Below, in pieces: positions 1 to 8,714 of a stretch of DNA of 64,000 nucleotides; the first letter of the stretch is position 1; each line of letters begins with the position of its first letter. The notes under the pieces were generated by a model. The model ran no database searches. It saw nothing but the letters and a program-made list of their open reading frames with translations, and was not told the origin of the DNA. The stretch spans positions 1-64,000 of the forward strand of contig NZ_PJZI01000006.1 of NCBI RefSeq assembly GCF_002858805.1. The letters are read 5' to 3'. The translations under genes and the position numbers were made by a program. Source of the DNA: Chimaeribacter arupi. Lineage in GTDB: Bacteria > Pseudomonadota > Gammaproteobacteria > Enterobacterales > Enterobacteriaceae.

Positions 1-83
1 CCGGCGGGATGCTGCTGCTGGTGTTATCGGCGGTGATCGTCGGCCGCGGCGGGCGGATTTGGTGGACGGCGTCGCGGGGCTAA
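1..83 (+). CDS. C-terminal end of a membrane protein (partial)
   Basis: An open frame runs in from the window edge and stops with TAA at 81-83. The visible 26 residues read as one hydrophobic, leucine- and valine-rich segment followed by a short basic tail (RGGRIWW...SRG). That is how a polytopic inner-membrane protein often ends, with the tail in the cytoplasm. The family cannot be named from this fragment. A strong terminator follows 24 bases after the stop, consistent with this being a real gene end. Confidence 0.55.
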   Translation, partial: GGMLLLVLSAVIVGRGGRIWWTASRG

Positions 84-106
84 GGCGCCGGGCGATGGCA
101 CCCAAT

Positions 107-140
107 AAAAAAGCCGATGCCCTGGGGCATCGGCTTTTTT
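107..140. terminator. Bidirectional intrinsic terminator
   Basis: A perfect stem (AAGCCGATGCC / GGCATCGGCTT, loop CTGG) has A-rich sequence on its left and six Ts on its right, so it can work in both directions. It lies between the convergent ends of the partial membrane protein (+) and ddc (-). Confidence 0.9.
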
Positions 141-155
141 CTGCCAACCGGAAAA

Positions 156-1628
156 TCAGGCGGTCGGCAATTGTTGCGCGGTGGTTTCCACCAGTGCCAG
201 CAGCGTTTTGATGTCGTCCAGCGTGACCGTTGGGTTGAGCAACGTCATTTTCAGGCAGGTGACGCCGTCAAATTCCGTGACGCCCACGTTGGCACGCCCG
301 GAGTCCAGCAGGGCATCACCGATGCGCTGGTTGAGCAGCGCGATGGCGGCATTGTCCGCACCGGCAAGCGACGCCGGACGGTAGCGGAACAGCACGCTGG
401 CCAATTGCGGCTGCATCACCAGCTCCAGGGCCGGTTGCTCAGCCACATAGGCCGCAACCTGCTGCGCCAGCGTCACACCGTGATCGATGATCTCAGCGTA
501 TTGCTTCTGGCCCAGCGCTTCCAGGCCCATCCACAGTTTCAGGGCATCGAAACGGCGGGTGGTCTGCAACGACTTGGAGACCAGGTTCGGCACGCCCTGC
601 GCTTCATCGAACTCAGAGTTCAGGTAGGCCGCCTGATAGCGCATCAGCTCATAGTGGCGTGCTTCCTTCAGCAGGAAGGCGCCGCAACTGATGGTCTGGA
701 AGAACTGCTTGTGGAAGTCCAGGGTGATGGAGTCCACCAGCTCAATGCCGTCCAGGTAGTCGCGGTACTTCTCAGAGAGCAGCAGCGCGCCGCCCCAGGC
801 CGCATCGACGTGCAGCCAGATGTCGTGCTCGGCCGCCACCGCCGCGATGTCACGCAGCGGGTCAATCGCACCGGCATCGGTGGTGCCGGCGGTCGCGACG
901 ATCGCCAGGATCTGCTCGCCGTTGGCCTGCGCCTGCGCCACTTTCTCTTTCAGATCATTGAGATCCATACGCGCAAAGCGGTCAGTTTTCACCAGCGTGA
1001 CGGACTGGTAACCCAGGCCCAGCAGCGCCATGTTTTTCTGCACCGAGAAGTGGGCGTTTTCAGAACAGAAGACTTTGATCTTTCTGAGGTTGCCTACCAG
1101 CCCATCCTGCTGGATGGAGTGGCCCTGGCGGGCGAAGAAGGCGTCACGCGCCAGCATCAGGCCCATCAGGTTGCTCTGGGTGCCGCCGCTGGTGAACACC
1201 CCGGCATCGCCGGGCTGGTAACCGACCTGGGTACGCAGCCACTCGATCAGCTTCATCTCAATGATGGTGGCTGACGGGCTCTGGTCCCAGGAGTCCATGC
1301 TCTGGTTGGTGGCGTTGATCAGCACTTCAGCCGCCTGGCTGACAACCAGGCTCGGGCAGTGCAGGTGCGCCACGCACTGCGGGTGGTGTACCGACAGGCT
1401 GTCTTTCAGGAAATACTCAATCGCGCGTTCAATCGCGGCCTGGTTGCCCAGGCCCTGCGGGTTGAAATCCAGCGTGATGCGCTCACGCAGTTCCGCCACG
1501 CTTTTCCCCTGATACATCTCAGGCTGTTGCAGCCACTGCACGACGGCCGCGCTGCTCTGGGCGATGGCCTGCTGGTACGCCTCAGTGCTTTGCGCAGAGG
1601 CGGCCAGAATCGGGTTTTGCCGGGTCAT
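156..1628 (-). CDS. ddc: L-2,4-diaminobutyrate decarboxylase
   Basis: A PLP-dependent group II decarboxylase of 490 aa, the usual length for diaminobutyrate decarboxylases, which turn L-2,4-diaminobutyrate into 1,3-diaminopropane in the cytoplasm. The fold-type-I core is visible: the TSGGTQSNL segment, HVDAAWGG with the PLP-contacting Asp, and the Schiff-base lysine in LDFHK. I chose the ATG at 1628. It has GGAAGAGAAAG just upstream, while a TTG six codons earlier overlaps the dat stop codon and has no better ribosome site. It follows dat in the same orientation with 14 bases between them, so the two form an operon. The substrate assignment rests on the dat partner as much as on the sequence; a related amino acid decarboxylase is the alternative. 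Confidence 0.9.
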   Translation of the reverse strand: MTRQNPILAASAQSTEAYQQAIAQSSAAVVQWLQQPEMYQGKSVAELRERITLDFNPQGLGNQAAIERAIEYFLKDSLSVHHPQCVAHLHCPSLVVSQAAEVLINATNQSMDSWDQSPSATIIEMKLIEWLRTQVGYQPGDAGVFTSGGTQSNLMGLMLARDAFFARQGHSIQQDGLVGNLRKIKVFCSENAHFSVQKNMALLGLGYQSVTLVKTDRFARMDLNDLKEKVAQAQANGEQILAIVATAGTTDAGAIDPLRDIAAVAAEHDIWLHVDAAWGGALLLSEKYRDYLDGIELVDSITLDFHKQFFQTISCGAFLLKEARHYELMRYQAAYLNSEFDEAQGVPNLVSKSLQTTRRFDALKLWMGLEALGQKQYAEIIDHGVTLAQQVAAYVAEQPALELVMQPQLASVLFRYRPASLAGADNAAIALLNQRIGDALLDSGRANVGVTEFDGVTCLKMTLLNPTVTLDDIKTLLALVETTAQQLPTA

Positions 1629-1642
1629 TCTTTCTCTTCCAC

Positions 1643-3028
1643 TCAAACCGGTTTAACACCGGCAGCCAACAGGGCGTGTTCAAATTTATCCAGGAAAATC
1701 TCCAACTCGTCGTTGGTGATAAGCAGGGAAGGCAGCAGACGCAGTACGCTGCCGTGACGCCCGCCACGCTCCAGGATCAGCCCCGCTTCGAAGCATTTTT
1801 TCTGCAACAGGGCAGACAGCTCGCCGTCAGCCGGGTAGCAACCCATGTGATCCTGCGCTTCGCCCGGCTTCACAATTTCGATGCCGATCATCAGGCCCAG
1901 GCCGCGTACGTGGCCAATCACCGGGTAACGTTTTTGCAGGTCAGCCAGTTTGCCTTTCAGCCACTCACCCTGGGCGGCGACTTTGTCAGCCACCTGGTTG
2001 TCTTTCAGGTACTTCAGGGTGGTCAGGCCGGTGGCCATCGCCAGCTGGTTGCCGCGGAAGGTGCCGGTGTGGTGGCCCGGTGCCCAGGCGTCGAACTGTT
2101 TCTTGATGCCCAGCACGGCCAGCGGCAGGCCGCCGCCGACCGCTTTGGACATCACGATGATGTCCGGCTCAATGCCTGCGTGCTCGAAGGCAAACAGTTT
2201 GCCGGTACGCGCAAAGCCGGCCTGCACTTCGTCGATGATCAGCAGGATGCCGTGCTCCTGGGTCACTTTACGGATGCGTTGCAGCCACTCGACCGGGGCC
2301 GGGTTCACGCCGCCTTCGCCCTGCACGGCTTCCAGGATCACGGCTGCCGGTTTGCGCACGCCGCTCTCGACATCGTTGATCAGGTTTTCGAAGTAGTAGG
2401 TCAGCGCTTTCACACCGGCTTCACCGCCGATACCCAGCGGGCAGCGGTACTGGTGCGGGTAAGGCATGAACTGGACTTCCGGCATCATGCCGTTGACGGC
2501 TTCTTTCGGAGACAGGTTACCGGTCACCGCCAGGGCGCCGTGGGTCATGCCGTGGTAGCCGCCGGAGAAGCTGATCACGCCGCTGCGGCCGGTGTGTTTC
2601 TTGGCCAGTTTCAGGGCGGCTTCTACCGCGTCCGCGCCGGACGGGCCGCAGAATTGCAGGCAGTACTCGCTGCCCGCGCCCGGCAATAAGGAGAGCAGGT
2701 ATTCGGAGAACTGATCTTTCAGCGGAGTAGTCAGATCCAGTGTATGTAACGGCAAGCCGCTGGTAATGACATTTTGGATGCTTTGCAGTACATCAGGGTG
2801 ATTATGGCCGAGCGCCAGCGTGCCTGCGCCTGCGAGGCAATCAAGATATTGATTGTTTTCAACATCGGTGATCCAGACGCCCTGGGCTTTTGCGATCGCC
2901 AACGGCAATTTACGTGGATAACTCCTGACATTCGATTCGAATTCAGCCTGACGCGCCAAATAAGTTTCATTGTTACTGTTTAATGAATTAGCACCTAAAG
3001 TATCAATACGGACTTTATCCGTCATCAT
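1643..3028 (-). CDS. dat: Diaminobutyrate--2-oxoglutarate transaminase
   Basis: A class III PLP aminotransferase of 461 aa. It makes L-2,4-diaminobutyrate from aspartate semialdehyde with glutamate as amino donor, the step before Ddc. Visible features are the [13 protein letters not shown] cofactor segment (about residues 128-140), [14 protein letters not shown] with the PLP-ring Asp (about 264-277), and the Schiff-base lysine K295 in MSKAVGGG. The start at 3028 has TAGGAGTG five bases upstream, followed by two ATG codons. Together with ddc it gives the standard two-gene 1,3-diaminopropane pathway of Acinetobacter and many enterobacteria. The upstream AT-rich stretch should hold the promoter. 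Confidence 0.92.
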   Translation of the reverse strand: MMTDKVRIDTLGANSLNSNNETYLARQAEFESNVRSYPRKLPLAIAKAQGVWITDVENNQYLDCLAGAGTLALGHNHPDVLQSIQNVITSGLPLHTLDLTTPLKDQFSEYLLSLLPGAGSEYCLQFCGPSGADAVEAALKLAKKHTGRSGVISFSGGYHGMTHGALAVTGNLSPKEAVNGMMPEVQFMPYPHQYRCPLGIGGEAGVKALTYYFENLINDVESGVRKPAAVILEAVQGEGGVNPAPVEWLQRIRKVTQEHGILLIIDEVQAGFARTGKLFAFEHAGIEPDIIVMSKAVGGGLPLAVLGIKKQFDAWAPGHHTGTFRGNQLAMATGLTTLKYLKDNQVADKVAAQGEWLKGKLADLQKRYPVIGHVRGLGLMIGIEIVKPGEAQDHMGCYPADGELSALLQKKCFEAGLILERGGRHGSVLRLLPSLLITNDELEIFLDKFEHALLAAGVKPV

Positions 3029-3487
3029 ATCACTCCTACAACCAGGGTTATTGTTAACGCCCAGGTTGAATAATTGAATTAAAAAAGTCGTTACCGTGGG
3101 TAAAGCGCGGCCAATATAGGGTTTTTTACCCCGGTACTCAATACTTAATTTTGTTTAGATTTGTTTACATTTTTTAGCCTAATAATCAACAGGTTGGTGG
3201 ATTAATCATCACCCCAGTTGTTATCATTATGTTACATGTTTTTTTATAGCCAATAAAACGCCGCATTTTATTGTCTGCGGGGCATGAAAGGGCGCGGCAA
3301 CCTGCCGGACGCATTGCCGGTAAAAACGCAATAAAATCCAATTTATTATTGCCCTTGAACAACGGCTTAATTAAACACCCCGGTTTCCGGCAAGGAAAAG
3401 CACAGGTCTGTTGCCCCTGTTAGCGGCTGGCTGCCGGTACGTGGGAGGCGTGCAGGGGCCGCCTGTTTTTTGCGGCCCCCGGTGGGT
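3029..3487. other. Gene-free region upstream of dat
   Basis: About 460 bases without a credible gene. The part next to dat (3041-3260) is AT-rich with several TTTAC/TTTAG runs and probably contains the dat promoter, though I cannot place a convincing -35/-10 pair. At about 3454-3480 a GC-rich inverted repeat (GGGGCCGC / GCGGCCCC, T-rich loop) lies just past the end of the HPP gene and could end its transcript. A short minus-strand frame here looks random. Confidence 0.5.
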
Positions 3488-4216
3488 TTAGCGGCTTGCG
3501 GCCTGCTGCCGGTGTACGGCAATCTGCTCCGCGTCGTGCAACAGCGCCTGCAAATCCTCTTCATCAATATCCAGAAATTGCCCCGCAAGCAGCGCTTCAT
3601 GCAGATCCTCCCGGGTTATCGGCACCGCAAAAGAGATCGGGGCGGGTTTGCTTTCAGCAGCAGATAAAGGATGGGGATAACGCCGCCCGGCCAGATTGTT
3701 GAACACAATCGCCAGCACCGCGAGGCACAGCGAGTTAACCAGAATAGGGCTGAAAACGTAGTAAAAGCCCTCCTGGTGGATCCCTGCCCCGCCCACAATG
3801 GCCGTCAGCGCCACTGCCCCACCGGGCGGATGCAGGCAACGCAGCGCATACATCAGGGCAATCGCCAGCCCCACCGCCACCCCACAGGCGATGGCCGGCT
3901 GGGGAATGCACATGCCGACGGTAACCCCAATCAGCGCGGAAAAGACGTTGCCGCCGATAATCGACCAGGGTTGTGCCAGCGGGCTGTTGGGCACGCCAAA
4001 CAGCAACACCGCCGAGGCCCCCATCGGTGCCACAAACCAGGGATTGACGTCGCCCAGTAACCAGCGGCTGAACAGGCTGGTCAGCACCAGGCCAATGGCC
4101 GCCCCCAGGCTCGCCAGGATAATCTGTTTTTTGGCAACCACTAACGGCTGGGGCCAGAGGCGGCGCAGCCCCCCTTTTACGCGGGCCGGCCACGTGTGTT
4201 GACGATGTTCATCCAT
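3488..4216 (-). CDS. HPP family integral membrane protein
   Basis: A 242 aa inner-membrane protein with four to five hydrophobic segments between about residues 30 and 170. It carries the two family hallmarks: the MGASAVLLFGVPNSPLAQPW stretch and the CLHPPGGA motif that gives the HPP family its name. The C-terminal 60 residues are soluble and acidic (LDIDEEDLQALL). Some HPP relatives are linked to nitrite transport, but the role of this bacterial form is not settled. I prefer the ATG at 4216 to a GTG four codons earlier; neither has a strong Shine-Dalgarno. It diverges from the FUSC gene, sharing a 270-base intergenic region. Confidence 0.85.
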   Translation of the reverse strand: MDEHRQHTWPARVKGGLRRLWPQPLVVAKKQIILASLGAAIGLVLTSLFSRWLLGDVNPWFVAPMGASAVLLFGVPNSPLAQPWSIIGGNVFSALIGVTVGMCIPQPAIACGVAVGLAIALMYALRCLHPPGGAVALTAIVGGAGIHQEGFYYVFSPILVNSLCLAVLAIVFNNLAGRRYPHPLSAAESKPAPISFAVPITREDLHEALLAGQFLDIDEEDLQALLHDAEQIAVHRQQAASR

Positions 4217-4486
4217 TTTGCAGGTCACTCATTATTAGTCAGTTCTTTTTATGTGGCCGCGATTCTCCCTATTCAGTGCCCCGCTATCAACTTTTTATCC
4301 CGCCTGCCCAACATGCCACCCTACACCACCGGAACCGCACAAAAAAACGCGATTTAACGTCCTGTTAAATAAATAAAAACATCAGCAGACCCAACTGGTA
4401 ACAGCTTGTAGTATAAATTGCCGCGCGCAACCGGAAGGCTTCTGGCAGGATACGCGCCACTCAGCGTGCATTGGTACGATCCTTCC

Positions 4487-6556
4487 ATGAAGTGGCTTTC
4501 TAAAAACGCAGTTCTGTTCTCTGTAAAAACCTGTCTTGCCGCCTTTCTGGCCCTGTTTATTTCCCTTGAACTTAACCTTGAAAAACCGGCCTGGGCCTTG
4601 ACCACGGTCTATGTTGCCTCACAGCTCTATTCCGCCTCGACCCTTTCCAAATCGGTGTTCCGCCTGTTGGGTACCCTCCTGGGTGGGCTGTTTATTTTCC
4701 TGATTTACCCCATCACGGTGCAAAGCCCGGTGCTGTTCAGCCTGTGCGTCTCGCTGTGGGTGGCGGCCTGCCTCTATCTTTCGCTGCATGACCGCACGCC
4801 GAAAAGTTATGTGTTTATGCTGGCGGGTTACAGCGCCGCCATTATGGGCTTTCCCAGTGTGGCGTCGGCCGGCTCCATCACGGACACGGTGATTTCCCGC
4901 ATTGAAGAGATCACGGTGGCGATTGTCTGTAGCTCACTGGTGCACCGGCTGGTCTTCCCGGTGTCGATGCGCAGCCTGCTGGAACAGAGCGTCAGCGTCT
5001 GGTACCAGAACGGGCGCAAACTGTGCAGCGAGCTGATCACCGTGTTGCCGAAAGACAAATCCCTGGCGCGGGAGGACATCCTGATCCAGATGGCGAACTT
5101 CCCGCTGAATGTCGAAACGCTGATCACCCATTGCGTGTATGAAGGCGATGCGGCGCGCAAGCTGATCCGCCTCGTCAGCGTGCAGTACCAACACCTCTCT
5201 TACCTGATCCCGACGCTGACCGCCATTGAGGTGCGGCTGAACCTGCTGGGCGAACAGCAGATCCGCTTTCCCGAGCCGGTGGCGCAGACATTCCGGCAGT
5301 TTCTGCACTGGCTGAACGGGGGTGACATCCTGCATGAGATTGATGCCGTCAAAGAGGCGCTGCACACCTGTCAGGCCGGGCTGCAACAGGCCTGGCAGCG
5401 CCGGGCGCTGGGCACGGAAGAGAGCATTTTGCTGATTGGCCTGCTGGAGCGGCTGGCGGATTTTGTGCGCATTGCCGGGGCGTACCAGAGCGTCAGCGTG
5501 CTGGTCAGCGATCTCTCCGGGGATACGCGGCTGGCGAAAAAGGCCCGCGCGCACCGCCACATTGATAAAGGCATGTTGCTGCTCTCGGCATTGACGGCTT
5601 TTCTCGCCACGTTCGGCTCCTGCCTGTTCTGGATTGGCAGCGGCTGGGCGGACGGGGCCACCGCCCCGATGATGGCGGCGATCCTCAGCTCCTTCTTTGC
5701 CGGGGCCGACACACCGCTGACGCCGATGAAACTGTTTATCAAAGGGGTGCTGTTCGCACTGGTTGTCAGCGTGCTGTATATCGCGTTGCTGATCCCGCAG
5801 GCCGTGACCTTCGAGGCGCTGCTGATTTGCCTGACGCCGGGGCTGATGGCGCTGGGGCTGGTGATCGCCCGGCCTGCCACCAACATGATTGGGCTGAGCG
5901 TCGCCACGCAGTTGCCGGGGTTTATCGGCATGAGCCACCACTTTGCGCCCAATCTGCCGGGGGTAATCAACACCGCGATGTCTGCGATGGTGGGGATCCT
6001 GTTCGCGGCCACCATTACAGCGGTTATCCGTAACAAGCGCCCGGCCTGGACGGCCAAACGCGCACTGCGCAAAGGGCTGCGTGACCTGCTGCGGTTCATC
6101 AAAGAGATTGAGCGCAACGCCTCGTCGCTGCTGGCGCGCCAGCAGTTTATCGCCCGTACGCTGGACAGGGTGAACATTATCCTGCCGCGCAAACGGCTCG
6201 ACCCGGAGGCGGATCTGGAATCCGGCGGGAACCTGATTGCAGAAGCGTGGATGGGGGCCTACTGCTTTGATTTCTATGCACGTGACCGTGAGGTGCTGGT
6301 GCAGTACCACATCGACAGCGGGCAGATGTTTCACGAGCTGGGGTTATACCTCAAGCGGCGTATGAAATCGCTGCACACCGCCCCGCACCCGGCGTTGCTG
6401 GAGGAGCTCGATTTACTGCTGTTCCGGCTGGAGATGCTGGCAAGCCGGGATGAGCGGGCGTTTAAGCCGCTGTTCTACTTGTTTAACATCCGGTTATTGC
6501 TGTTTCCACAATTGCGTTGGCCGGGCCATGAGCACGACGCCGGTGACCCGGTGTGA
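4487..6556 (+). CDS. FUSC family transporter (AaeB-like efflux protein)
   Basis: About 690 aa with the two-block layout of the aromatic acid exporter/fusaric acid resistance family. There is an N-terminal membrane block of roughly six segments (residues ~10-160), a long soluble helical part, a second membrane block (~360-510) and a soluble C-terminus. The N-terminal stretch around LEKPAWALTTVYVASQLYSA is typical. The family exports aromatic acids, usually with a membrane-fusion partner (AaeA). No such partner is adjacent here, so the substrate is unknown. The start at 4487 is set by the natural N-terminus MKWLSKNAV; upstream in-frame codons are TTG only. It ends 6 bases before the convergent small gene at 6563. 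Confidence 0.85.
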   Translation: MKWLSKNAVLFSVKTCLAAFLALFISLELNLEKPAWALTTVYVASQLYSASTLSKSVFRLLGTLLGGLFIFLIYPITVQSPVLFSLCVSLWVAACLYLSLHDRTPKSYVFMLAGYSAAIMGFPSVASAGSITDTVISRIEEITVAIVCSSLVHRLVFPVSMRSLLEQSVSVWYQNGRKLCSELITVLPKDKSLAREDILIQMANFPLNVETLITHCVYEGDAARKLIRLVSVQYQHLSYLIPTLTAIEVRLNLLGEQQIRFPEPVAQTFRQFLHWLNGGDILHEIDAVKEALHTCQAGLQQAWQRRALGTEESILLIGLLERLADFVRIAGAYQSVSVLVSDLSGDTRLAKKARAHRHIDKGMLLLSALTAFLATFGSCLFWIGSGWADGATAPMMAAILSSFFAGADTPLTPMKLFIKGVLFALVVSVLYIALLIPQAVTFEALLICLTPGLMALGLVIARPATNMIGLSVATQLPGFIGMSHHFAPNLPGVINTAMSAMVGILFAATITAVIRNKRPAWTAKRALRKGLRDLLRFIKEIERNASSLLARQQFIARTLDRVNIILPRKRLDPEADLESGGNLIAEAWMGAYCFDFYARDREVLVQYHIDSGQMFHELGLYLKRRMKSLHTAPHPALLEELDLLLFRLEMLASRDERAFKPLFYLFNIRLLLFPQLRWPGHEHDAGDPV

Positions 6557-6562
6557 AGGTGC

Positions 6563-7036
6563 TCAGGAAAAGTCATAAATCAGCCTGAAGAAATTCTCTT
6601 CATTAAAGGGCGTGACGTGATGCGGTTTCTGATGGTCAATGATCGCCCAGTTTTCAAAGTTCGCCCGGCTGTCCTGCATCCGCAGTTCAAACAGTTTTCT
6701 GTCACTGCGGTCATTGCCCACGGAAACCAGGATACAGCCTTTCGCCCCGCCAAAATAATAGAGGCCCTGCGGCACAATAAAGAGGGTCTTTTTGCCGTTG
6801 GTCAGGCGCAGTTCCTGAACCTGGTAGCGGGCGTAAGGCGCATTCCCGGCAGTCAGAAACGTTTCTGTCCTGTCACAGCGGACGCTGCTGTCCTGGAACC
6901 ATAACTCGATGTTTTCGAACAGGAAGGCAATTTCCCGTTGAAACATGGAGATATCCTCTTTCACGGCCTCAATCGCGGTTCTCTCTTCTTCCACGTTTTC
7001 ACGCATCTTTTTGAAAAAGTCATCTTTGGCTGTCAT
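6563..7036 (-). CDS. Hypothetical protein, 157 aa
   Basis: Not a family I recognise. It has an excellent ribosome site (AAAGGAGCACCCA before ATG), a normal amino-acid composition and no signal peptide. The first ~40 residues are charged and likely helical or coiled (KKMRENVEEERTAIEAVKED). The rest looks like a mixed alpha/beta domain with several aromatic residues (LYYFGGAKGCILVSVGN). It is probably cytoplasmic. It faces the FUSC gene tail to tail with a 6-base gap. Its upstream side is the 1.26 kb gene-free stretch, so it is probably transcribed alone. Confidence 0.7.
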   Translation of the reverse strand: MTAKDDFFKKMRENVEEERTAIEAVKEDISMFQREIAFLFENIELWFQDSSVRCDRTETFLTAGNAPYARYQVQELRLTNGKKTLFIVPQGLYYFGGAKGCILVSVGNDRSDRKLFELRMQDSRANFENWAIIDHQKPHHVTPFNEENFFRLIYDFS

Positions 7037-7477
7037 TGGGTGCTCCTTTATTTATCACAATGCCGCAGCAGGTATTTTTTGAGCGTATCACCCGGCTGCA
7101 CAGGGTGCATTTTTCCTGCCATCATTTTATCTCACCGACTTATTTCCCCGCGCTTCGCTTTCTCACTTTTCCTTATTGAACAAAGAGAGCACATTCTTAT
7201 TTCCCGTGGTGCCCGGCCGGGGCATACGGCGGATAAACCGCCCGGTGTCATTTTTCATAAAAAAAATCAGTGATGGCCCTGCACCGCATGGCTGCCGCGG
7301 CTGCATGGCGGGCGGAACCCGGCGCGGAAAGGGGTTGCCGGGCCCTGCCGGCGGGGGGTGTGAAAAAAGGTTCACCGTTGCGTGGTGGTTTTCTGTTATT
7401 TAACAGGGGGTACGGAAAACAGCCTGAAACCGTTATTTCCGCCTCTCTCATAAATCATCATTTTTTAAAAAAATGGG

Positions 7478-7506
7478 TTGACATTATAGCAGCGAATACT
7501 ACATTT
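7478..7506 (+). promoter_or_regulatory. Putative sigma-70 promoter
   Basis: A perfect -35 box TTGACA (7478-7483) is followed after 16 to 17 bases by TACATT/ACATTT as a -10. It lies in an AT-rich pocket right after a run of As and Ts and points into the gene-free stretch. Confidence 0.45.
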
Positions 7507-8040
7507 AAGGTGACGATGAGATGACAAATGATCAAGGCATCAGGCGAAGGGTGCCGCTGTTTATATCTTGTTGTTGCCATGCAGTTATCTGTATGAAGAG
7601 ATGTGCGATAAAGGCCACGAAGTGAATGTTGTATGGGAAGGTTACGCCCGGCGTTTATTCCTGGGGTGTATTTACGTAACCACGCTTTCAGGCCACGTAA
7701 TAGCAGTTGCTCATCGCACGCAGGGGGAACTACCGCGATAATCAGGTTCTTTATTGCCGTGGGTTCTTTAGCGGCGCGGTTATATTACGCAACGGCAGTT
7801 ATCAGGCCGTGAAATAAAGAATGCCTATCGCAGGGCGGTGTACTGAGCCGGCTGCGCATCCGGGCTGGCGGTATAGCGGAGTATTTCCTACGCGTCAGTG
7901 TCATCAACGCGTTATACAGGAGGACATAGTTATCGGGTGTCATATATTCCTGTTATTACAGTGCACCTCATCAGATGTGCAAACCGAAGTATCATGTTGT
8001 TAAGTCAGTAAATGTTAATGTGTCAATCTGCAGTACCCTA

Positions 8041-8072
8041 AAGGCTCCCGCTACACAGTGGGAGCCTTTTTT
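8041..8072 (+). terminator. Intrinsic terminator in gene-free stretch
   Basis: The stem AAGGCTCCC / GGGAGCCTT with a ten-base loop is followed by six Ts. No recognisable gene ends just before it, so it ends either a non-coding RNA or the relic of a lost gene. Confidence 0.85.
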
Positions 8073-8206
8073 GTTTTTCCTGCCTGCTTTGCTTTCCCTC
8101 CAATCCGGTTTTGCTTATCCCTTCAATATTGTGTGCCTTTTGGTTAAAAACTGCATCAGGATATGTGGTGACGGCTGCCGGGCCGGGTGAGGTTATGCCG
8201 CACTGC

Positions 8207-8236
8207 TATAGTGTGAAGGCAATATAGTGTGAAGGC
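8207..8236. repeat. Tandem TATAGTGTGAAGGC repeat upstream of the ubiD operon
   Basis: Two identical 14-base copies (8207-8220 and 8223-8236) sit with a 16-base period, 64 bases before the start of the SRPBCC gene. The position suits binding sites of an activator or repressor of the two-gene operon. Confidence 0.5.
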
Positions 8237-8299
8237 TATAACGCCTGCCGCCGATGCCGGGGCAGCCTCACTGCATCCCTATTTTCAGGAGGAGAAGTC

Positions 8300-8701
8300 A
8301 TGAAGACGTTGCATCATGCCATCAAGATCGCGGCCCCCTGCGCCGCGGTGTATCGCGCACTGACCACCCCGGAGGAGATGGCCGTCTGGCATAAAGGCCA
8401 GGTGGAAGGCGATATTGCCTCCGGCCGGATCCTGACCCTCACCCCAAAGCCCGGCCTGCGTTTTGGCTGGCGCACTGACCAGCTTGAGCCGGACCGGCTG
8501 ATCGCCCAGACCTGTGTGGAAGGCCCCGGCAACTCCCGCGACAAAACGCTGACCCTGACCCTCTCGGAACCGGCCCCAGGCGTGACGCAGGTGACCCTGG
8601 CGGACGGTGAATGGCAGGAGGATGACCCCCACCTGCCGTTCTGCAACAGCTATTGGGGGGCGGTGCTCTACCGCCTGAAAATCCACGCAGAGAAAAAATA
8701 G
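8300..8701 (+). CDS. SRPBCC (AHSA1/START-like) domain protein
   Basis: A single-domain protein of 133 aa with a helix-grip fold. The N-terminus IKIAAPCAAVYRALTTPEEMAVW is the typical SRPBCC opening, in which an Ile-rich strand leads into the helix lining a hydrophobic cavity. Such proteins bind or process hydrophobic and aromatic ligands. The start has AGGAGGAG seven bases upstream. It is the first gene of a two-gene operon with a UbiD decarboxylase 13 bases downstream, so a role in handling the same aromatic substrate is a reasonable inference. The actual ligand is unknown. Confidence 0.8.
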   Translation: MKTLHHAIKIAAPCAAVYRALTTPEEMAVWHKGQVEGDIASGRILTLTPKPGLRFGWRTDQLEPDRLIAQTCVEGPGNSRDKTLTLTLSEPAPGVTQVTLADGEWQEDDPHLPFCNSYWGAVLYRLKIHAEKK

Positions 8702-8714
8702 GGAGTACCGCGCC

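Larger units (their letters stand above)
7037..8299. other. 1.26 kb gene-free stretch with possible transcript
   Basis: No credible protein gene fills this stretch. It holds a promoter-like site at 7478-7506, a strong terminator at 8041-8072 and a short tandem repeat at 8207-8236. One plus-strand frame stays open from 7532 to about 7741 (starting near TTG codons; fragment CDKGHEVNVVWEGYARR) but has no clear start or ribosome site. It could be a decayed small gene. An untranslated RNA of up to about 560 nt between the promoter and terminator is equally possible. Confidence 0.45.

Noticed and set aside
117..1274. Long plus-strand open frame of 385 codons
   Set aside because: It lies antisense to ddc, whose family motifs and ribosome site are clear. 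The translated product is rich in Arg, Gln and His without any domain, typical of the reverse frame of a GC-rich gene.
4934..6334. 466-codon minus-strand frame inside the FUSC gene
   Set aside because: Composition (His, Gln, Arg runs) and position opposite a well-supported membrane protein mark it as a shadow frame.
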